Numbered from the stretch's first letter, positions 24,947-33,948 are shown. The stretch is DNA of 45,865 bases from Nocardia acidivorans NBRC 108247 (GCF_001625085.1 NZ_BDAW01000069.1:1-45865), one strand, 5' to 3'. Notes: a model not told the origin generated them from the letters alone. A program made the numbers and translations.

Positions 24947-24986
24947 ATACCTCCGTGCCCGGCGAGCGCACCTTCGCCCCGAGCAG

Positions 24987-25808
24987 GTGAATCTGCCGTC
25001 TTCGGGGCCGCGCCGGGTCCCGGGCTTGCGGCGCGAGGAAGTGGCTCTGCTGGTCGGTGTCAGCGTCGACTACTACATACGACTCGAACAAGGCCGCGAG
25101 CGCGGGCCGTCGGTTCAGGTCGTCGATGCGCTGTCCATCGCGTTGCGGCTGACCGAGGACGATCGGCAGCATCTGCTTCGGCTGGCCGGGCTCACGCCCC
25201 GAGCTCGGTCGACCGCCGTACGCGACCGCGTCGATCCGAGCCTGCTACAGCTGATGGACCTCTGGCCCGGCAATCCCGCCATTGTTTACAACCGCGCCTA
25301 CGACGTGCTCGCCTCCAACGCGCTCGCCGACGCGCTGTTCCACGATTGGGCCCATTCACGCAATCTGATGCACGTCGTGTTCGCCGATCCCACCGCGCGC
25401 ACCTTCTACCGGGACTGGCACGAGGTCGCCCGCAACTCGGTAGCCGGGTTCCGGCTCGGTTACGGTCACGCACCCGACGACCCACGGATTCAGCAGGTGC
25501 TGACCGAATTACTCGATCGCAGCCCCGAATTCGCGCATCTGTGGACCCGCCATGACGTGCGCGGCAAGGCCCTCGAGCGCAAACGCTTCGACCACCACGC
25601 CGTCGGCGCACTGACCCTGACCATGCAGACCTTCGACGTCCGCTCCAGCCCCGGCCAGGAACTCGTCGTCTACCACGCCGAATCCGCGTCCCCCAGCCAC
25701 GAGGCCCTCGCCCTGCTGGGTTCGCTGGCCGCCACCAGTCGCGTGGAGTCTTTTGGTTCCACCGACCCTCTCATGGTCTCCGAACAGGGGCCGCCCGCCG
25801 AGCCCTGA
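24987..25808 (+). CDS. XRE family regulator with MmyB-like C-terminal domain (N-terminally truncated)
   Basis: The protein has the HTH core PGLRREEVALLVGVSVDYYIRLEQGR followed by a MmyB-type ligand domain (SLLQLMDLWPGNPAIVYNRAYDVLASN, ARTFYRDWHEVARNSVAGFRL, FAHLWTRHDVRGKALERKRFDH). Family members normally start about 15-20 residues earlier with a helix of the type LxxYLRARRxxLRPExVGLP. Here that helix is present as YLRARRAHLRPEQ from 24948, but it follows a TGA without any start codon; GTG 24987 is the first usable start and omits it. The regulator is therefore probably damaged. Such regulators usually lie divergent to the SDR they control, as the fragment next to it does. Confidence 0.75.
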   Translation: MNLPSSGPRRVPGLRREEVALLVGVSVDYYIRLEQGRERGPSVQVVDALSIALRLTEDDRQHLLRLAGLTPRARSTAVRDRVDPSLLQLMDLWPGNPAIVYNRAYDVLASNALADALFHDWAHSRNLMHVVFADPTARTFYRDWHEVARNSVAGFRLGYGHAPDDPRIQQVLTELLDRSPEFAHLWTRHDVRGKALERKRFDHHAVGALTLTMQTFDVRSSPGQELVVYHAESASPSHEALALLGSLAATSRVESFGSTDPLMVSEQGPPAEP

Positions 25809-25886
25809 TCAAGAATCGGGCGAGCGCTCCGAAGGCAACCACGGCGGACGGCCCAAAGTCATCGATGACGACTCACTCACCTTCGC

Positions 25887-25958
25887 CGGCATGCTTGTGG
25901 TCGGGATCCACACCACTTACGCCCCAACGGCTTTCGGTGGATCTATCCCGAGGTGGCA
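25887..25958. repeat. Decayed copy of the palindromic repeat (copy F, inverted pair)
   Basis: GCCGGCATGCTTGTGGTCGGGATCCACAC and, inverted, GGTGGATC-TATCCCGA resemble the two half-elements of the pair at 10148 with several substitutions. Confidence 0.6.
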
Positions 25959-25965
25959 GTCCAGC

Positions 25966-28062
25966 TCAGACCGGGGGCCGCAGCGCCGTGCGCACCTCCG
26001 CCAGCGTGGTGACCGGCAGATCGCAGACCGAGCCCCGGCAGACATAGGCGGCCGACAGGTCGTGCACCGGTGGGCGGTCCGCCAGCAGGGGCTGGGAGTC
26101 CTGGTCTCCGGAGACGATCACGGTGCCGCCGGGGGCCGCCACGCGCGCGGCGGTGAGTAGACAGGCCGCCCAGCCGTCCAGATCGGCATCACCGGCGGAC
26201 ACCGCCACCTGGATGGGACCGCGCAGCGCGGCTTCGGCCACCGCGAGCCAATGTCCCGCCGAGCGTGGGGCTTTGGCGAGCAGGACGGTGCCGCGGGCGA
26301 GGGTCTGATCGGCCAGCTCGCGGTATCGCAGGGCCTGCTCCGGATCGCTCAGCGCGGCGGCGGTGAGCAGTGCGTCGGCGAGAACCGAAGTGCCGGAGGG
26401 GGTTGCGCCGTCGATCGGATCGCGGGGGCGGGTGACCAGGGTTTCCGCGTCGTCGGCGGTGTCGAACCAGCTGCCCGGGGTCTCCGGGTCGGCGAAGTGC
26501 GTGATGGCGGCGTCCAGAATCCGCTGCGCCCGCGCCAGCCAATCGCCACTGCTGGTTTGGTGCAGGGTGAGCAGTCCCAGTGCGAGCCAGGCGTAGTCCT
26601 CGAGGACGCCCGGCGCGGTCCCGGCGACACCGCCGAGCGAGGCGCGACAGGGGCGGTCGTCCCGGACATGGGTGTCCAGCAGGAAGCGCGCGCAATTCTC
26701 CGCGGCGGCGATCCACACCGGATTCAGATGTGCCGCACCGGCTTCGGCGAGCGCGGTGATCGCCATACCGTTCCAGGCGGTGACCACCTTGTCGTCGCGT
26801 TCGGGCTGCGGCCGTCGTTCCCGGGCATCGCTCAGCATGCCCCGGACGCGTTCGAGACGCTCGTACTCCGCGTCCTCCGGATCGGCGTACCGGGTGAGCA
26901 CCGACGTGCCGTGTTCGAAGGTTCCCGCTGTGGTGACGCCGAAAACCGCTGCGGCCCAAGCTCCGTCGATCGCACCGAGGACACCGTTCAGCTCCGCCGG
27001 AGTCCAGACGTAGGTGGCGCCCTCGACACCGGGTTGCCCCGGCTCCAGATGCGTATCGGCGTCGAGCGCCGAGGCGAATCCGCCCTGCGCGGTACCGAGA
27101 TCGTTCAGCAGGAACTCGACGGTCTCCCGAGTCACCCTGAGCGCCAGCGGTTCCGAGGCGTCGGGCGCGGCCAGCGGATCCCGCCAGGGCGCATCCTGTC
27201 CGTCCTGGCCCCGGCGCGCCAGATGCGAATACACCCGCACCAGCTGTGCGTTGTCATAGAGCATCTTCTCGAAATGCGGCACCACCCAGGCGGCATCCAC
27301 CGAATACCGCGCGAACCCACCCCGCAGCTGGTCATAGATCCCGCCCCGCGCCATGGCCTCGGCGGTGAACGAAACCGCCTGCAACACAGCGGAGTCGCCG
27401 GTCCGCTCATAATCGCGCAACAGCCCCTCGAGCAAGGCCGACGGCGGAAACTTGGGCGCGCCGCCGAACCCGCCGTGGCGCGGATCCAGGTCCTTCGATA
27501 TCGAGGCCACCGCATGATCCAGCAGATTCGCGGTCAACCGGCTGCTGCTCTCCGGCAACCCCGCGGTCTGCTGCCGCAACGCCTCCCCCACCTGCCCCGC
27601 CGCCTGCTCGACCTCACCCCGCCGATTCACCCAGGTATCGGTGACCGCGGTCAGCAACTGCGTGAACGAGGGCATCCCCTGCCGAGCCGTCTTCGGGTAA
27701 TACGTCCCGCAATAGAACGGCTCCCCCGCAGGCGTCAGGAAACAGGTCATCGGCCACCCGCCCTGCCCGGTCATGGCCACGGTGGCATTCATGTACACCG
27801 CGTCCAGATCGGGCCGCTCCTCCCGATCCACCTTGATACACACGAAGTTCGCGTTCATCAGCGCGGCCGTCTCCGCATCCTCGAACGACTCATGCGCCAT
27901 CACGTGGCACCAATGGCAACTCGCGTACCCGATCGACAACAGAATCGGTACGTCCCTAGCCGCCGCCTCCGCCAGCGCCCCGGCACCCCACTCCCGCCAA
28001 TCAACCGGATTGTCAGCATGCTGACGCAAGTAAGGCGATGTCGCACCAGCCAATTGGTTCAC
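25966..28062 (-). CDS. DUF255 thioredoxin-domain protein (YyaL/SPATA20 family)
   Basis: The 698-residue protein is of the family of Rv1084. The N-terminal thioredoxin-like domain starts with NQLAGATSPYLRQHADNPVDW and has the CxxC-type site SCHWCHVMAHESFED (about 49-63); KVDREERPDLDAVYM and GWPMTCFLTPAGEPF are diagnostic. The rest is an alpha-barrel like six-hairpin glycosidases and epimerases (FEKMLYDNAQLVRVYSHLAR, VTAWNGMAITALAEAG). The biochemical role is unknown; a thiol-dependent or sugar-related activity has been suggested. GTG 28062 follows GGGAGG by 9 nt. It stands alone between the damaged XRE gene and a gene-free stretch. Confidence 0.92.
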   Translation of the reverse strand: MNQLAGATSPYLRQHADNPVDWREWGAGALAEAAARDVPILLSIGYASCHWCHVMAHESFEDAETAALMNANFVCIKVDREERPDLDAVYMNATVAMTGQGGWPMTCFLTPAGEPFYCGTYYPKTARQGMPSFTQLLTAVTDTWVNRRGEVEQAAGQVGEALRQQTAGLPESSSRLTANLLDHAVASISKDLDPRHGGFGGAPKFPPSALLEGLLRDYERTGDSAVLQAVSFTAEAMARGGIYDQLRGGFARYSVDAAWVVPHFEKMLYDNAQLVRVYSHLARRGQDGQDAPWRDPLAAPDASEPLALRVTRETVEFLLNDLGTAQGGFASALDADTHLEPGQPGVEGATYVWTPAELNGVLGAIDGAWAAAVFGVTTAGTFEHGTSVLTRYADPEDAEYERLERVRGMLSDARERRPQPERDDKVVTAWNGMAITALAEAGAAHLNPVWIAAAENCARFLLDTHVRDDRPCRASLGGVAGTAPGVLEDYAWLALGLLTLHQTSSGDWLARAQRILDAAITHFADPETPGSWFDTADDAETLVTRPRDPIDGATPSGTSVLADALLTAAALSDPEQALRYRELADQTLARGTVLLAKAPRSAGHWLAVAEAALRGPIQVAVSAGDADLDGWAACLLTAARVAAPGGTVIVSGDQDSQPLLADRPPVHDLSAAYVCRGSVCDLPVTTLAEVRTALRPPV

Positions 28063-28382
28063 GGTTCCAGCCTCCCACGCCCGGTAAGCACACAGCGTGA
28101 CCCACGCACTACCGCGCAGGGGCGAACGGTACACGGGCGCACAGCCGCCACGGCACCTACCATCCGCCCCCGTTCCTACTAATGCGCCATCACACAGGAC
28201 TAGTTACATCATCATTGTGCCAACCGATCCGGACGGCGCTCGGAGGCGCTCAGCCTGCGATCTTCGGTGGCCCCGGCTCCCGAGTCGACGCCCTTCGGGC
28301 GATCATGCGGCCGGGCGGCATCCGGTTCGAGGTCCGTCCGCCTGGCTCACCGGAACCGGGTGGAGCCGTTCGGCCGACCGGA
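28063..28382. other. Intergenic stretch without a recognisable gene
   Basis: About 320 bp between the DUF255 start and the kinase-like pseudogene end. Open frames here lack a ribosome site and G/C-biased third positions. I see no repeat, tRNA or terminator in it. Confidence 0.5.
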
Positions 28383-29416
28383 TCAGAGCCCTGCTGGGTA
28401 TGGCGCCCGCCTGGTCTCGTAACGGAGCAGATTGAAGAAGTCCGTCATTGCGACGGCGACGGGCGCGTCGCGGATGAGCATCGCCGCGGCGGTCTCCGGG
28501 ATCCCAGTTGGCGCCTGGCCTGACGCGTACGCACGCAGGCGGGACTCGCGCTGATCACGACCGAGACCGAAGAGCTCGGTCACCAGCCACTGCCCCGTGT
28601 ACATCGCGGCGTAGCAGCGGTCGTAGTTCACGTGCCGCTCGAAGAAGGCGAGCTCGTCCGCCGCCAGCTCGAACCGGGAGGAGATCGCCAGTCCATAGTC
28701 TGCGAAGTAGAGGCGCTCGCCGTCTGTGAGCAGATTCTGAAAGTGTGCGTCGAAATGCAGCAGGCCGTTGGCGTTCATGAACGCGAGACCTGCCGCCAGG
28801 TCCCGATCCGCCATGGCCAACGCGCGGTCAGCGGCCGCACCGTCGGCCCGGAGCTGCTCACCGAGCCAGTCGAATAGGTTCCGTGGGATGTATCCAGGAA
28901 TAGCGCGAGGCTCGCCGAGGACGAGCGCTGCTCCTCGAGTCGCCGTCGGATCTGTGCCCCGCCTCCCCAGTATTCGACGACCCGATCGACATCGGCCAGC
29001 TCCTGGGGCAGCGGCGTCGTATCCGGCAGAACGCGCCAGTGGTACATCAGCGGGACTCCCGCGAACTCACCCGCCAGCGCCCAGTTGGTGGTCATGGCAT
29101 GCGCGGCGAGTTCGCGCCACGCTCCGAACCCCGGGCCGCCGATGCCGTAGTGGCAAAACATCGGTAGTTCGAAAAGATTGGCCGTGGAATGGACGTTCTC
29201 GGGCCGCAGTTCCAAGTCCGTCAGCGGTACCCGCTTGACGAACACCGGCCTCCCGGCGACCTCCAACAACACCGACTTCCCGCCGATGCCCGATCCGACC
29301 GGCTCCGCGGCGTCCAGCGCCTGCTGCAACGCGAGATCGCTGAGCAAAGCCAGGGACGTCGCGACGGAACCATATGCGGCAAGGCGTGTTTCGGAGCACA
29401 GGGACGACATGGACAT
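28383..29416 (-). pseudogene. Protein-kinase-like / phosphotransferase protein, broken by one frameshift
   Basis: The 5' part (29416 to about 28893) reads a kinase-like N-lobe: GIGGKSVLLEVAGRPVFVKRVPL with the ATP-lysine, FCHYGIGGPGFGAWREL, and a hinge VVEYWGGGAQIRRRLEEQ. At 28892/28893 one base is missing in what would be ALFLE-YIPRNLFDWLGEQL. The next frame carries the C-lobe: LLHFDAHFQNLL (HxDxxxxN catalytic loop), FADYGLAIS (DFG equivalent), then helices to TGA at 28383. The intact protein would be about 345 residues and resemble aminoglycoside-phosphotransferase-type kinases. ATG 29416 follows TAGTACAGT closely, so it may be leaderless. It may also be a sequencing error. Confidence 0.75.
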
Positions 29417-29604
29417 CAGACTGTACTAGCGCCGAACCGGCCAGCGCAGAGGCGAGAGATCGACCCATGTCGCCCGGCTCTAAATCTCGACACCGGCAGC
29501 ACCCCCGCACCCGGCGGAACACTCGTCCATTCGGCTGCCCGCTGTCTTGTTTGGCGTCGCACTCCTCCGGGCCGCACTGACGGCCCGCTCCGCGATGTGG
29601 CGGC

Positions 29605-29721
29605 CTATACCTCCACGATGCGAATCTGCTTGCCGCACAACTTGGTTAGGTCATCCACAGCCGAAGTCATGAGCACGACCGGCTGCACCGCCCGCAGCGC
29701 TCGGCCTCGCACACGGGCGGG
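29605..29721 (-). pseudogene. C-terminal remnant of a PIN-domain (VapC-like) toxin
   Basis: A minus-strand frame ends ALRAVQPVVLMTSAVDDLTKLC, GKQIRIVEV, TAG. The order valine strand, TS.xDDL and a closing RIxxVxV is typical of the last beta-alpha-beta of actinobacterial PIN toxins (family TSDxxDL). Upstream the frame decays and no antitoxin or catalytic Asp positions are found. Confidence 0.45.
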
Positions 29722-29968
29722 CGCATCACACGGCACCGCGCCCGCTCGATCGCGATCTCGCGGCGCAGCCACCGCCGACCTCCGTTCGGCCGGAAACGCT
29801 TGCCTGCCAAGAAAAGAACTAGGATCCTGATGTACGGCAGTGGCCGGTCGGCCGCCGATCGCGCTCGTCGCCGAGCAGCAACGGGAGGGTTCCCATGAAG
29901 CGGCGGGTATCCGACAGACCGGCGGGTTTCGTGCCGATACTGGGTCGCAGGGCGACGTTCCCGCTGAT

Positions 29969-31390
29969 CTATCCGCTGGCCGGGATCGCTCGCGAACCGC
30001 CCCGGCGGGCCGGGAGCAGCAGCGCGGGCAGGACCGCGACGGCGGCGATCACGAGGGCGTACCAGTACGTTCGGGTGAATGAATCGAGGTCGGGGGGTTG
30101 GGACTGCTGATCGCGCTGGATCAGCACCAGCAGGGCGGCCACGCCGAAGGAGCTGCCGACACGCAGGCCGACATTGGTAGCTGTTGTGGCCGAAGCGATT
30201 TCGGAGTGGCGCAGGGTTTCGTAGCTGGCGCCCATTGCCGCGGGCATGACCATGCCGTGCCCCAGGCCGATCACGAACAGCATTGTCATGATCAGGATTT
30301 CGCCGGTGTTCGGGTGGATCTGGGTGAGGCCGACGATGCCGAGCAGGGCCACCGGCAGTCCGGCGAGGATCAGAAGTCTCGGGGAGTATGCGTCGCTGAG
30401 CTTGCCGGTGATGAGCGTGGTGATTATCGCGCCCACTCCGAGCGGCGCGACCAGCGCTCCGGAGCGCAGCGGGCTGTCGCCGTCGACGATCTGAAAGCTC
30501 AACGGCAGCAACGCCATCAGGCCGGAGATGGTGCCGATATAGAGGAACATCATCGCGTTGACCGCGGCGAAGCTCCGATTCCGTAGCAGCCGGACGTCGA
30601 CCAGCGCCGTGTCACCCCTGCGGTGCGCGTGCCAGAGGTAGCAGCCGACCAGCGCGACCCCGGCCAGCACGGGCGCGGCGACGCGAATGTCGGTCGGACT
30701 CCTACCGCTGCCCGCCTGCGCGGTGCCGTACACCAGTGCGCCCAAACCCGGTGACAGCAAAGCCAATCCGAGGAGGTCGAGCCTGGCGTCGGGGTCGCGG
30801 ACCGGATCGGCGGGCAGCAGCCGCATCGCGGCGAGCACCGCGATCGCACACAGCGGAATGTTGATGAAGAACATCCACCGCCAGGACAGGTGTCCCAGGA
30901 TCAGGCCGCCGACCGTCGGGCCGAGCACCGGGGCGAGCATCGCGGGCACCGCGACCGCGCTCATCACGCGCCCCATGCGGGCGGGTCCGGCGGCGCGGGC
31001 CAGCATCGTCTGCCCGATCGGCAGGATCATCCCGGCGCCGAAGCCTTGCAGCACCCGAAAGACGATGAGAGCCGTTATGTTCCAAGCTATTCCGCACAGG
31101 ATGGATCCGGTGATGAACAGCAGCAGCGAGACGATCCACATGGCCTTGGGACCGAATCGGGTGATCGCCCACCCGGTCAGCGGGATACTGGCCGACAGTG
31201 CCAGGGTGTATCCGGTCAGCACCCACTGGATCGCGGTGAGCGAGGCATGGAACTCGGTGCCGAGGGTTTTCACGGCAACGGTGGTGATCGTGGCGTCCAG
31301 GATCGTCATGATCGCGCCGAGGACGACCACGGTCACGAGCTTGCGCAGTGCCGGGTCGAAGTCGGTCGACGCCGGGGGTGCCTGTGTCAT
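29969..31390 (-). CDS. MFS drug efflux transporter, DHA2 (14 TM) family
   Basis: The 473-residue protein has 14 predicted helices. Motif C-like VLGPTVGGLILGHLSWRWMFFIN and GFGAGMILPIGQTMLAR are characteristic of the EmrB/QacA group; DATITTVAVKTLG near the start fits motif D1. It should export drugs or lipophilic compounds with proton antiport. The ATG overlaps the stop of the upstream hemerythrin gene (ATGA), so they share a transcript with the SDR gene. A divergent TetR gene at the head of the operon is the likely regulator. No clear terminator is seen after the stop. Confidence 0.93.
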   Translation of the reverse strand: MTQAPPASTDFDPALRKLVTVVVLGAIMTILDATITTVAVKTLGTEFHASLTAIQWVLTGYTLALSASIPLTGWAITRFGPKAMWIVSLLLFITGSILCGIAWNITALIVFRVLQGFGAGMILPIGQTMLARAAGPARMGRVMSAVAVPAMLAPVLGPTVGGLILGHLSWRWMFFINIPLCAIAVLAAMRLLPADPVRDPDARLDLLGLALLSPGLGALVYGTAQAGSGRSPTDIRVAAPVLAGVALVGCYLWHAHRRGDTALVDVRLLRNRSFAAVNAMMFLYIGTISGLMALLPLSFQIVDGDSPLRSGALVAPLGVGAIITTLITGKLSDAYSPRLLILAGLPVALLGIVGLTQIHPNTGEILIMTMLFVIGLGHGMVMPAAMGASYETLRHSEIASATTATNVGLRVGSSFGVAALLVLIQRDQQSQPPDLDSFTRTYWYALVIAAVAVLPALLLPARRGGSRAIPASG

Positions 31391-32049
31391 TTGTTCTGTC
31401 CCTCATCGATATCCGGTGACAACCAGCCGCGGCGCGGGCGGATATAACCGGGCTCGAGCACATAGCGGTAGAGGACGCGGATCGGAGCGGGCAGGAAGCC
31501 GAGCATCTTGGCCCGCGCCTCGGCGGGCGCATCGTCCAGTGCCCACGGCAGGTACTCGGTGACGGCGCGAATTCCATTGCGTTTGCGCATTTCCGTACCG
31601 AAGGCCGCCCATCCGGACGGGCCGACGGTGCGGTCGATGAGCGGTAGCGCCAGCTGTTCCTCATGGGTGAAGTGCGTATCGAGCGCGGCGGCCAATGCGT
31701 CCACATCGGACCGCGGTCCGGGGCCGCCGTCCGCGGTGGCGATACCGTGTTCGACCTTGCCCAGCAGGTCCTCGATGCCTTCGTGCTCGGCCTCCATGTC
31801 GTCGAGAATCGCCAGGTCAGCGGGGTCGGTGACGGTGGTGCGCACCAGCGGCCAGAGCGCGTGATCCTCGGTGCTGTGATGGCGGTCGAGTTGACGCCGG
31901 AAGGTCTCCCAGCCGATCCGCACCGAGGGTTCGGTGAGGCGATTCTCGGCGACGGCGGCCGTGAGGCGGATCAGGTCGCGCATAAAGGCGTCGTGGGCCA
32001 GATACATTCCGAAGAAGTCGATCGTGGTGGCAGGTCTGTGATTATCCAT
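31387..32049 (-). CDS. Hemerythrin (HHE) domain protein
   Basis: The 220-residue protein has HHE cation-binding motifs: FFGMYLAHDAFMRDL, RQLDRHHSTEDHALWPLV, DDMEAEHEGIEDLL and THFTHEEQLALPL. These His and Glu/Asp residues would bind a di-iron centre that senses or binds O2, NO or related ligands. The basic C-terminus (VLYRYVLEPGYIRPRRGWL) is unusual. ATG 32049 is preceded by GAAGAGCC, a weak ribosome site; an upstream codon at 32061 is possible. It lies between an SDR gene (61 bp upstream) and an overlapping MFS gene on the same strand. Confidence 0.88.
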   Translation of the reverse strand: MDNHRPATTIDFFGMYLAHDAFMRDLIRLTAAVAENRLTEPSVRIGWETFRRQLDRHHSTEDHALWPLVRTTVTDPADLAILDDMEAEHEGIEDLLGKVEHGIATADGGPGPRSDVDALAAALDTHFTHEEQLALPLIDRTVGPSGWAAFGTEMRKRNGIRAVTEYLPWALDDAPAEARAKMLGFLPAPIRVLYRYVLEPGYIRPRRGWLSPDIDEGQNK

Positions 32050-32110
32050 GGCTCTTCGCACTCGCTATCGGTGAAAATCTTTGTGCTACAGCAGGTTCGA
32101 GTACCGGGGC

Positions 32111-32893
32111 TCACGGCATGACCGAGCCGCCCGCAATGTCGAGCGTGATGCCGGTGATCCAGGACGATGCGGCGGAGGCGAGGAACAGCGTCGCGGCGGC
32201 GACGTCGTCGGGGGTGCCCAGCCGGCCGAGCGGGAAGCCGCGCGTCAGCTGCTGCCGTTGTTCGTCGGATATGGAATGTCGTACGCGCTCGTGTTCGATC
32301 ATGGCGGGCGCGACACAGTTGACCCGAACACCCTGCGGTGCGAGTTCTTTGGCCAGATGGCGGCTCATTCCCACCACACCCGATTTGGCCGCGGCGTAGG
32401 CGGCGGCGGCCCGGGTGGCCTGCCGGGCCGCCGAGGACGCCATGGTCACGACGGTGCCGCGACGAGCGGTCAGGTCCGGCAGGAAGGTCGAGATGGTCAG
32501 GAAGGCCGCCGTCAGGTCGGAATCCACGACGTGCCGCCAATGTTCGGCGTTCTCCTCGATCGACGGCACGGGTTGGCCGTAACCACCGGCGAAGGCGATC
32601 ACGATGTCGACCCCGCCGAATCGATCCAGCACCAGCGCCCGCAACCGGTCCAGATCGGGTTGGGCGGTGCAGTCGGCCACGGCCGCGAGGGCCCGGCCGC
32701 CCGCATCGGCGATCGAGGTCGCGACGCCGTCCAAGGCATCACGGTCGCGGCCCACCACCGCCACCGCGACGCCGTTGCGGGCCAGCGCGGCGGCGGTGGC
32801 CGCGCCGATCCCACGGGAACCGCCGGTCACCACGGCGGTCTTGCCCGCCAGATCCGGATGGTCGGCCGGCACTACAGGGTCCCGAGTAGTCAC
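32111..32893 (-). CDS. Short-chain dehydrogenase/reductase
   Basis: The classical SDR of 260 residues has the cofactor motif VVTGGSRGIGAATA (about 22-35), Arg in VGRDRDAL which suggests NADP preference, the NNAG position changed to IAFAGGYG, catalytic Ser in TMASSAA, and YAAAKSG (Tyr and Lys, about 165-171). The closing GITLDIAGGSVMP is typical. The substrate is unknown. It begins with GTG after GGGACAG and heads an apparent operon with the hemerythrin and MFS genes. The divergent TetR gene starts 84 bp away. Confidence 0.92.
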   Translation of the reverse strand: MTTRDPVVPADHPDLAGKTAVVTGGSRGIGAATAAALARNGVAVAVVGRDRDALDGVATSIADAGGRALAAVADCTAQPDLDRLRALVLDRFGGVDIVIAFAGGYGQPVPSIEENAEHWRHVVDSDLTAAFLTISTFLPDLTARRGTVVTMASSAARQATRAAAAYAAAKSGVVGMSRHLAKELAPQGVRVNCVAPAMIEHERVRHSISDEQRQQLTRGFPLGRLGTPDDVAAATLFLASAASSWITGITLDIAGGSVMP

Positions 32894-32927
32894 ACCACTG
32901 TCCCTTCGCCCGCACGGTGTCCCATGC

Positions 32928-32963
32928 GATTTAATTTAGTCAGACGGTGTGTATGAATAAATC
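32928..32963. promoter_or_regulatory. AT-rich divergent promoter/operator region
   Basis: GATTTA (32928-32933) and TAAATC (32958-32963) form an inverted repeat in an unusually AT-rich stretch between the SDR and TetR starts. It is a candidate TetR operator over the promoters. Confidence 0.5.
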
Positions 32964-32977
32964 AGCCGCACCCGGTA

Positions 32978-33619
32978 ATGTCAACGCTCATGAGTCCCCG
33001 CCAGTACAACCTGGGCAAGCGCACCGCTCAGATCGAGCAGAGCCGCCGCCAGGTTCTCGATGCCGCCCGGGCACTGCTGGGCGAGACCGACAACTATCAC
33101 GGATTCACCCTCGACGCGGTGGCCAAGCGCGCGGATGTCTCCCGCGCCACGGTCTACTACCAGTTCGGATCGAAAACCGGTCTGCTGGAAGCGGTCTGCG
33201 ATGATCTCGCGGTAGCGGGCGGTCTCTCCGAACTGGTCAAGGCATTCACCAACCCCGACCACCGCGCCGCCCTCGCCGAATTCATCACCTGCTTCGCCCG
33301 ATTCTGGCAAGCCGACCGCCCCGCCATGCGCCGACTCCGCGCCCTGGCCGCCCTCGATGCCGAGGTCCACGCGGTGATCAGTGCCCGCGACGAGCGCCGT
33401 CGCGAGGGCTTGGCGGTGCTGTCCGCCCGATTCGCCGAGGGTGCCGCGCCCGCGCCGGACACCACCCAGCGTGTCCGTATTCTGTTGGCCCTCACCAGCT
33501 TCGAAACCTTCGACACCATGGCCGGACCGGACGGCGACCTGTTCGCCGCCGTCCCCGTGATCACCGGCCTGGCGGCCACCGTGCTGGGAGTCGAGGAAAG
33601 CGACGTGGCGGCGGATTGA
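32978..33619 (+). CDS. TetR family regulator
   Basis: The protein is 213 residues from ATG 32978 or 209 from ATG 32990; the latter lies 8 nt after TAATGT and could be leaderless. The HTH is at about 20-70 (RRQVLDAARALLGE, FTLDAVAKRADVSRATVYYQFGSKTGLLEAV). The ligand domain is helical (FITCFARFWQADRPAMRRL, RVRILLALTSFETFDTM). It diverges from the SDR-hemerythrin-MFS operon, so it is probably the local repressor, with an inducer handled by that operon. Confidence 0.88.
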   Translation: MSTLMSPRQYNLGKRTAQIEQSRRQVLDAARALLGETDNYHGFTLDAVAKRADVSRATVYYQFGSKTGLLEAVCDDLAVAGGLSELVKAFTNPDHRAALAEFITCFARFWQADRPAMRRLRALAALDAEVHAVISARDERRREGLAVLSARFAEGAAPAPDTTQRVRILLALTSFETFDTMAGPDGDLFAAVPVITGLAATVLGVEESDVAAD

Positions 33620-33895
33620 GCCGGGTGCCGCCCGTCGCTGCTCACGGGATATGCGATTCAGGGGCCGGTGGAAGCCGAAACCGGTTGCCGGACAAGGCAG
33701 GTACGGGTGCGCAAGCTGGGACGGCGGATTCGGCGGATTCGGGGGCCGCGCGCAGAATCCAGGTTTGCACGCCAACGGGGATGCCGCCGAAGGACAGACG
33801 CTGACCCGCCGGATCCCGGTGACCGCGGCGTGGCGGCCGGTGCTCGGCGCCGCCGAGGCCGCGGCGGCCTGATCACCGCGGGCGACCACTACTCT

Positions 33896-33925
33896 GTGCT
33901 ACAGTCTACTGGTAGTCAGTAGCAC
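33896..33925 (+). promoter_or_regulatory. PadR operator candidate
   Basis: GTGCTAC (33896-33902) and GTAGCAC (33919-33925) are perfect arms enclosing a second dyad CTAC-TG-GTAG. TACAGT in the left part could be the -10 box, so a bound PadR dimer would block transcription of its own operon. Confidence 0.6.
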
Positions 33926-33942
33926 TGAATAGTGCGGAGGGC

Positions 33943-33948
33943 AGGAGG
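33943..33948 (+). promoter_or_regulatory. Shine-Dalgarno placed for an ACG start
   Basis: AGGAGG lies 5 nt before ACG 33954, but 14 nt before TTG 33963 and 23 nt before ATG 33972. Confidence 0.7.

Noticed and set aside
26251..28182. 643-codon plus-strand open frame opposite the DUF255 gene
   Set aside because: Composition is that of an antisense shadow of a high-GC gene; no motif, and the minus-strand protein is clearly conserved.
28310..28360. tRNA-like GGTTCGAGGTCC segment
   Set aside because: Looks like a T-arm, but no acceptor, D- or anticodon stems can be folded around it.
29895..30110. 71-codon ORF with a good GGGAGG site before the MFS 3' end
   Set aside because: Two thirds of it are antisense to the MFS gene and the residues there are shadow-like; possibly a gene remnant, but not supported.
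33651..33872. Gly/Phe-rich ORF (GGFGGFGG) that could be a PE-PGRS-like fragment
   Set aside because: All three frames are open, no ribosome site, and the Gly-rich part comes from a short DNA repeat.
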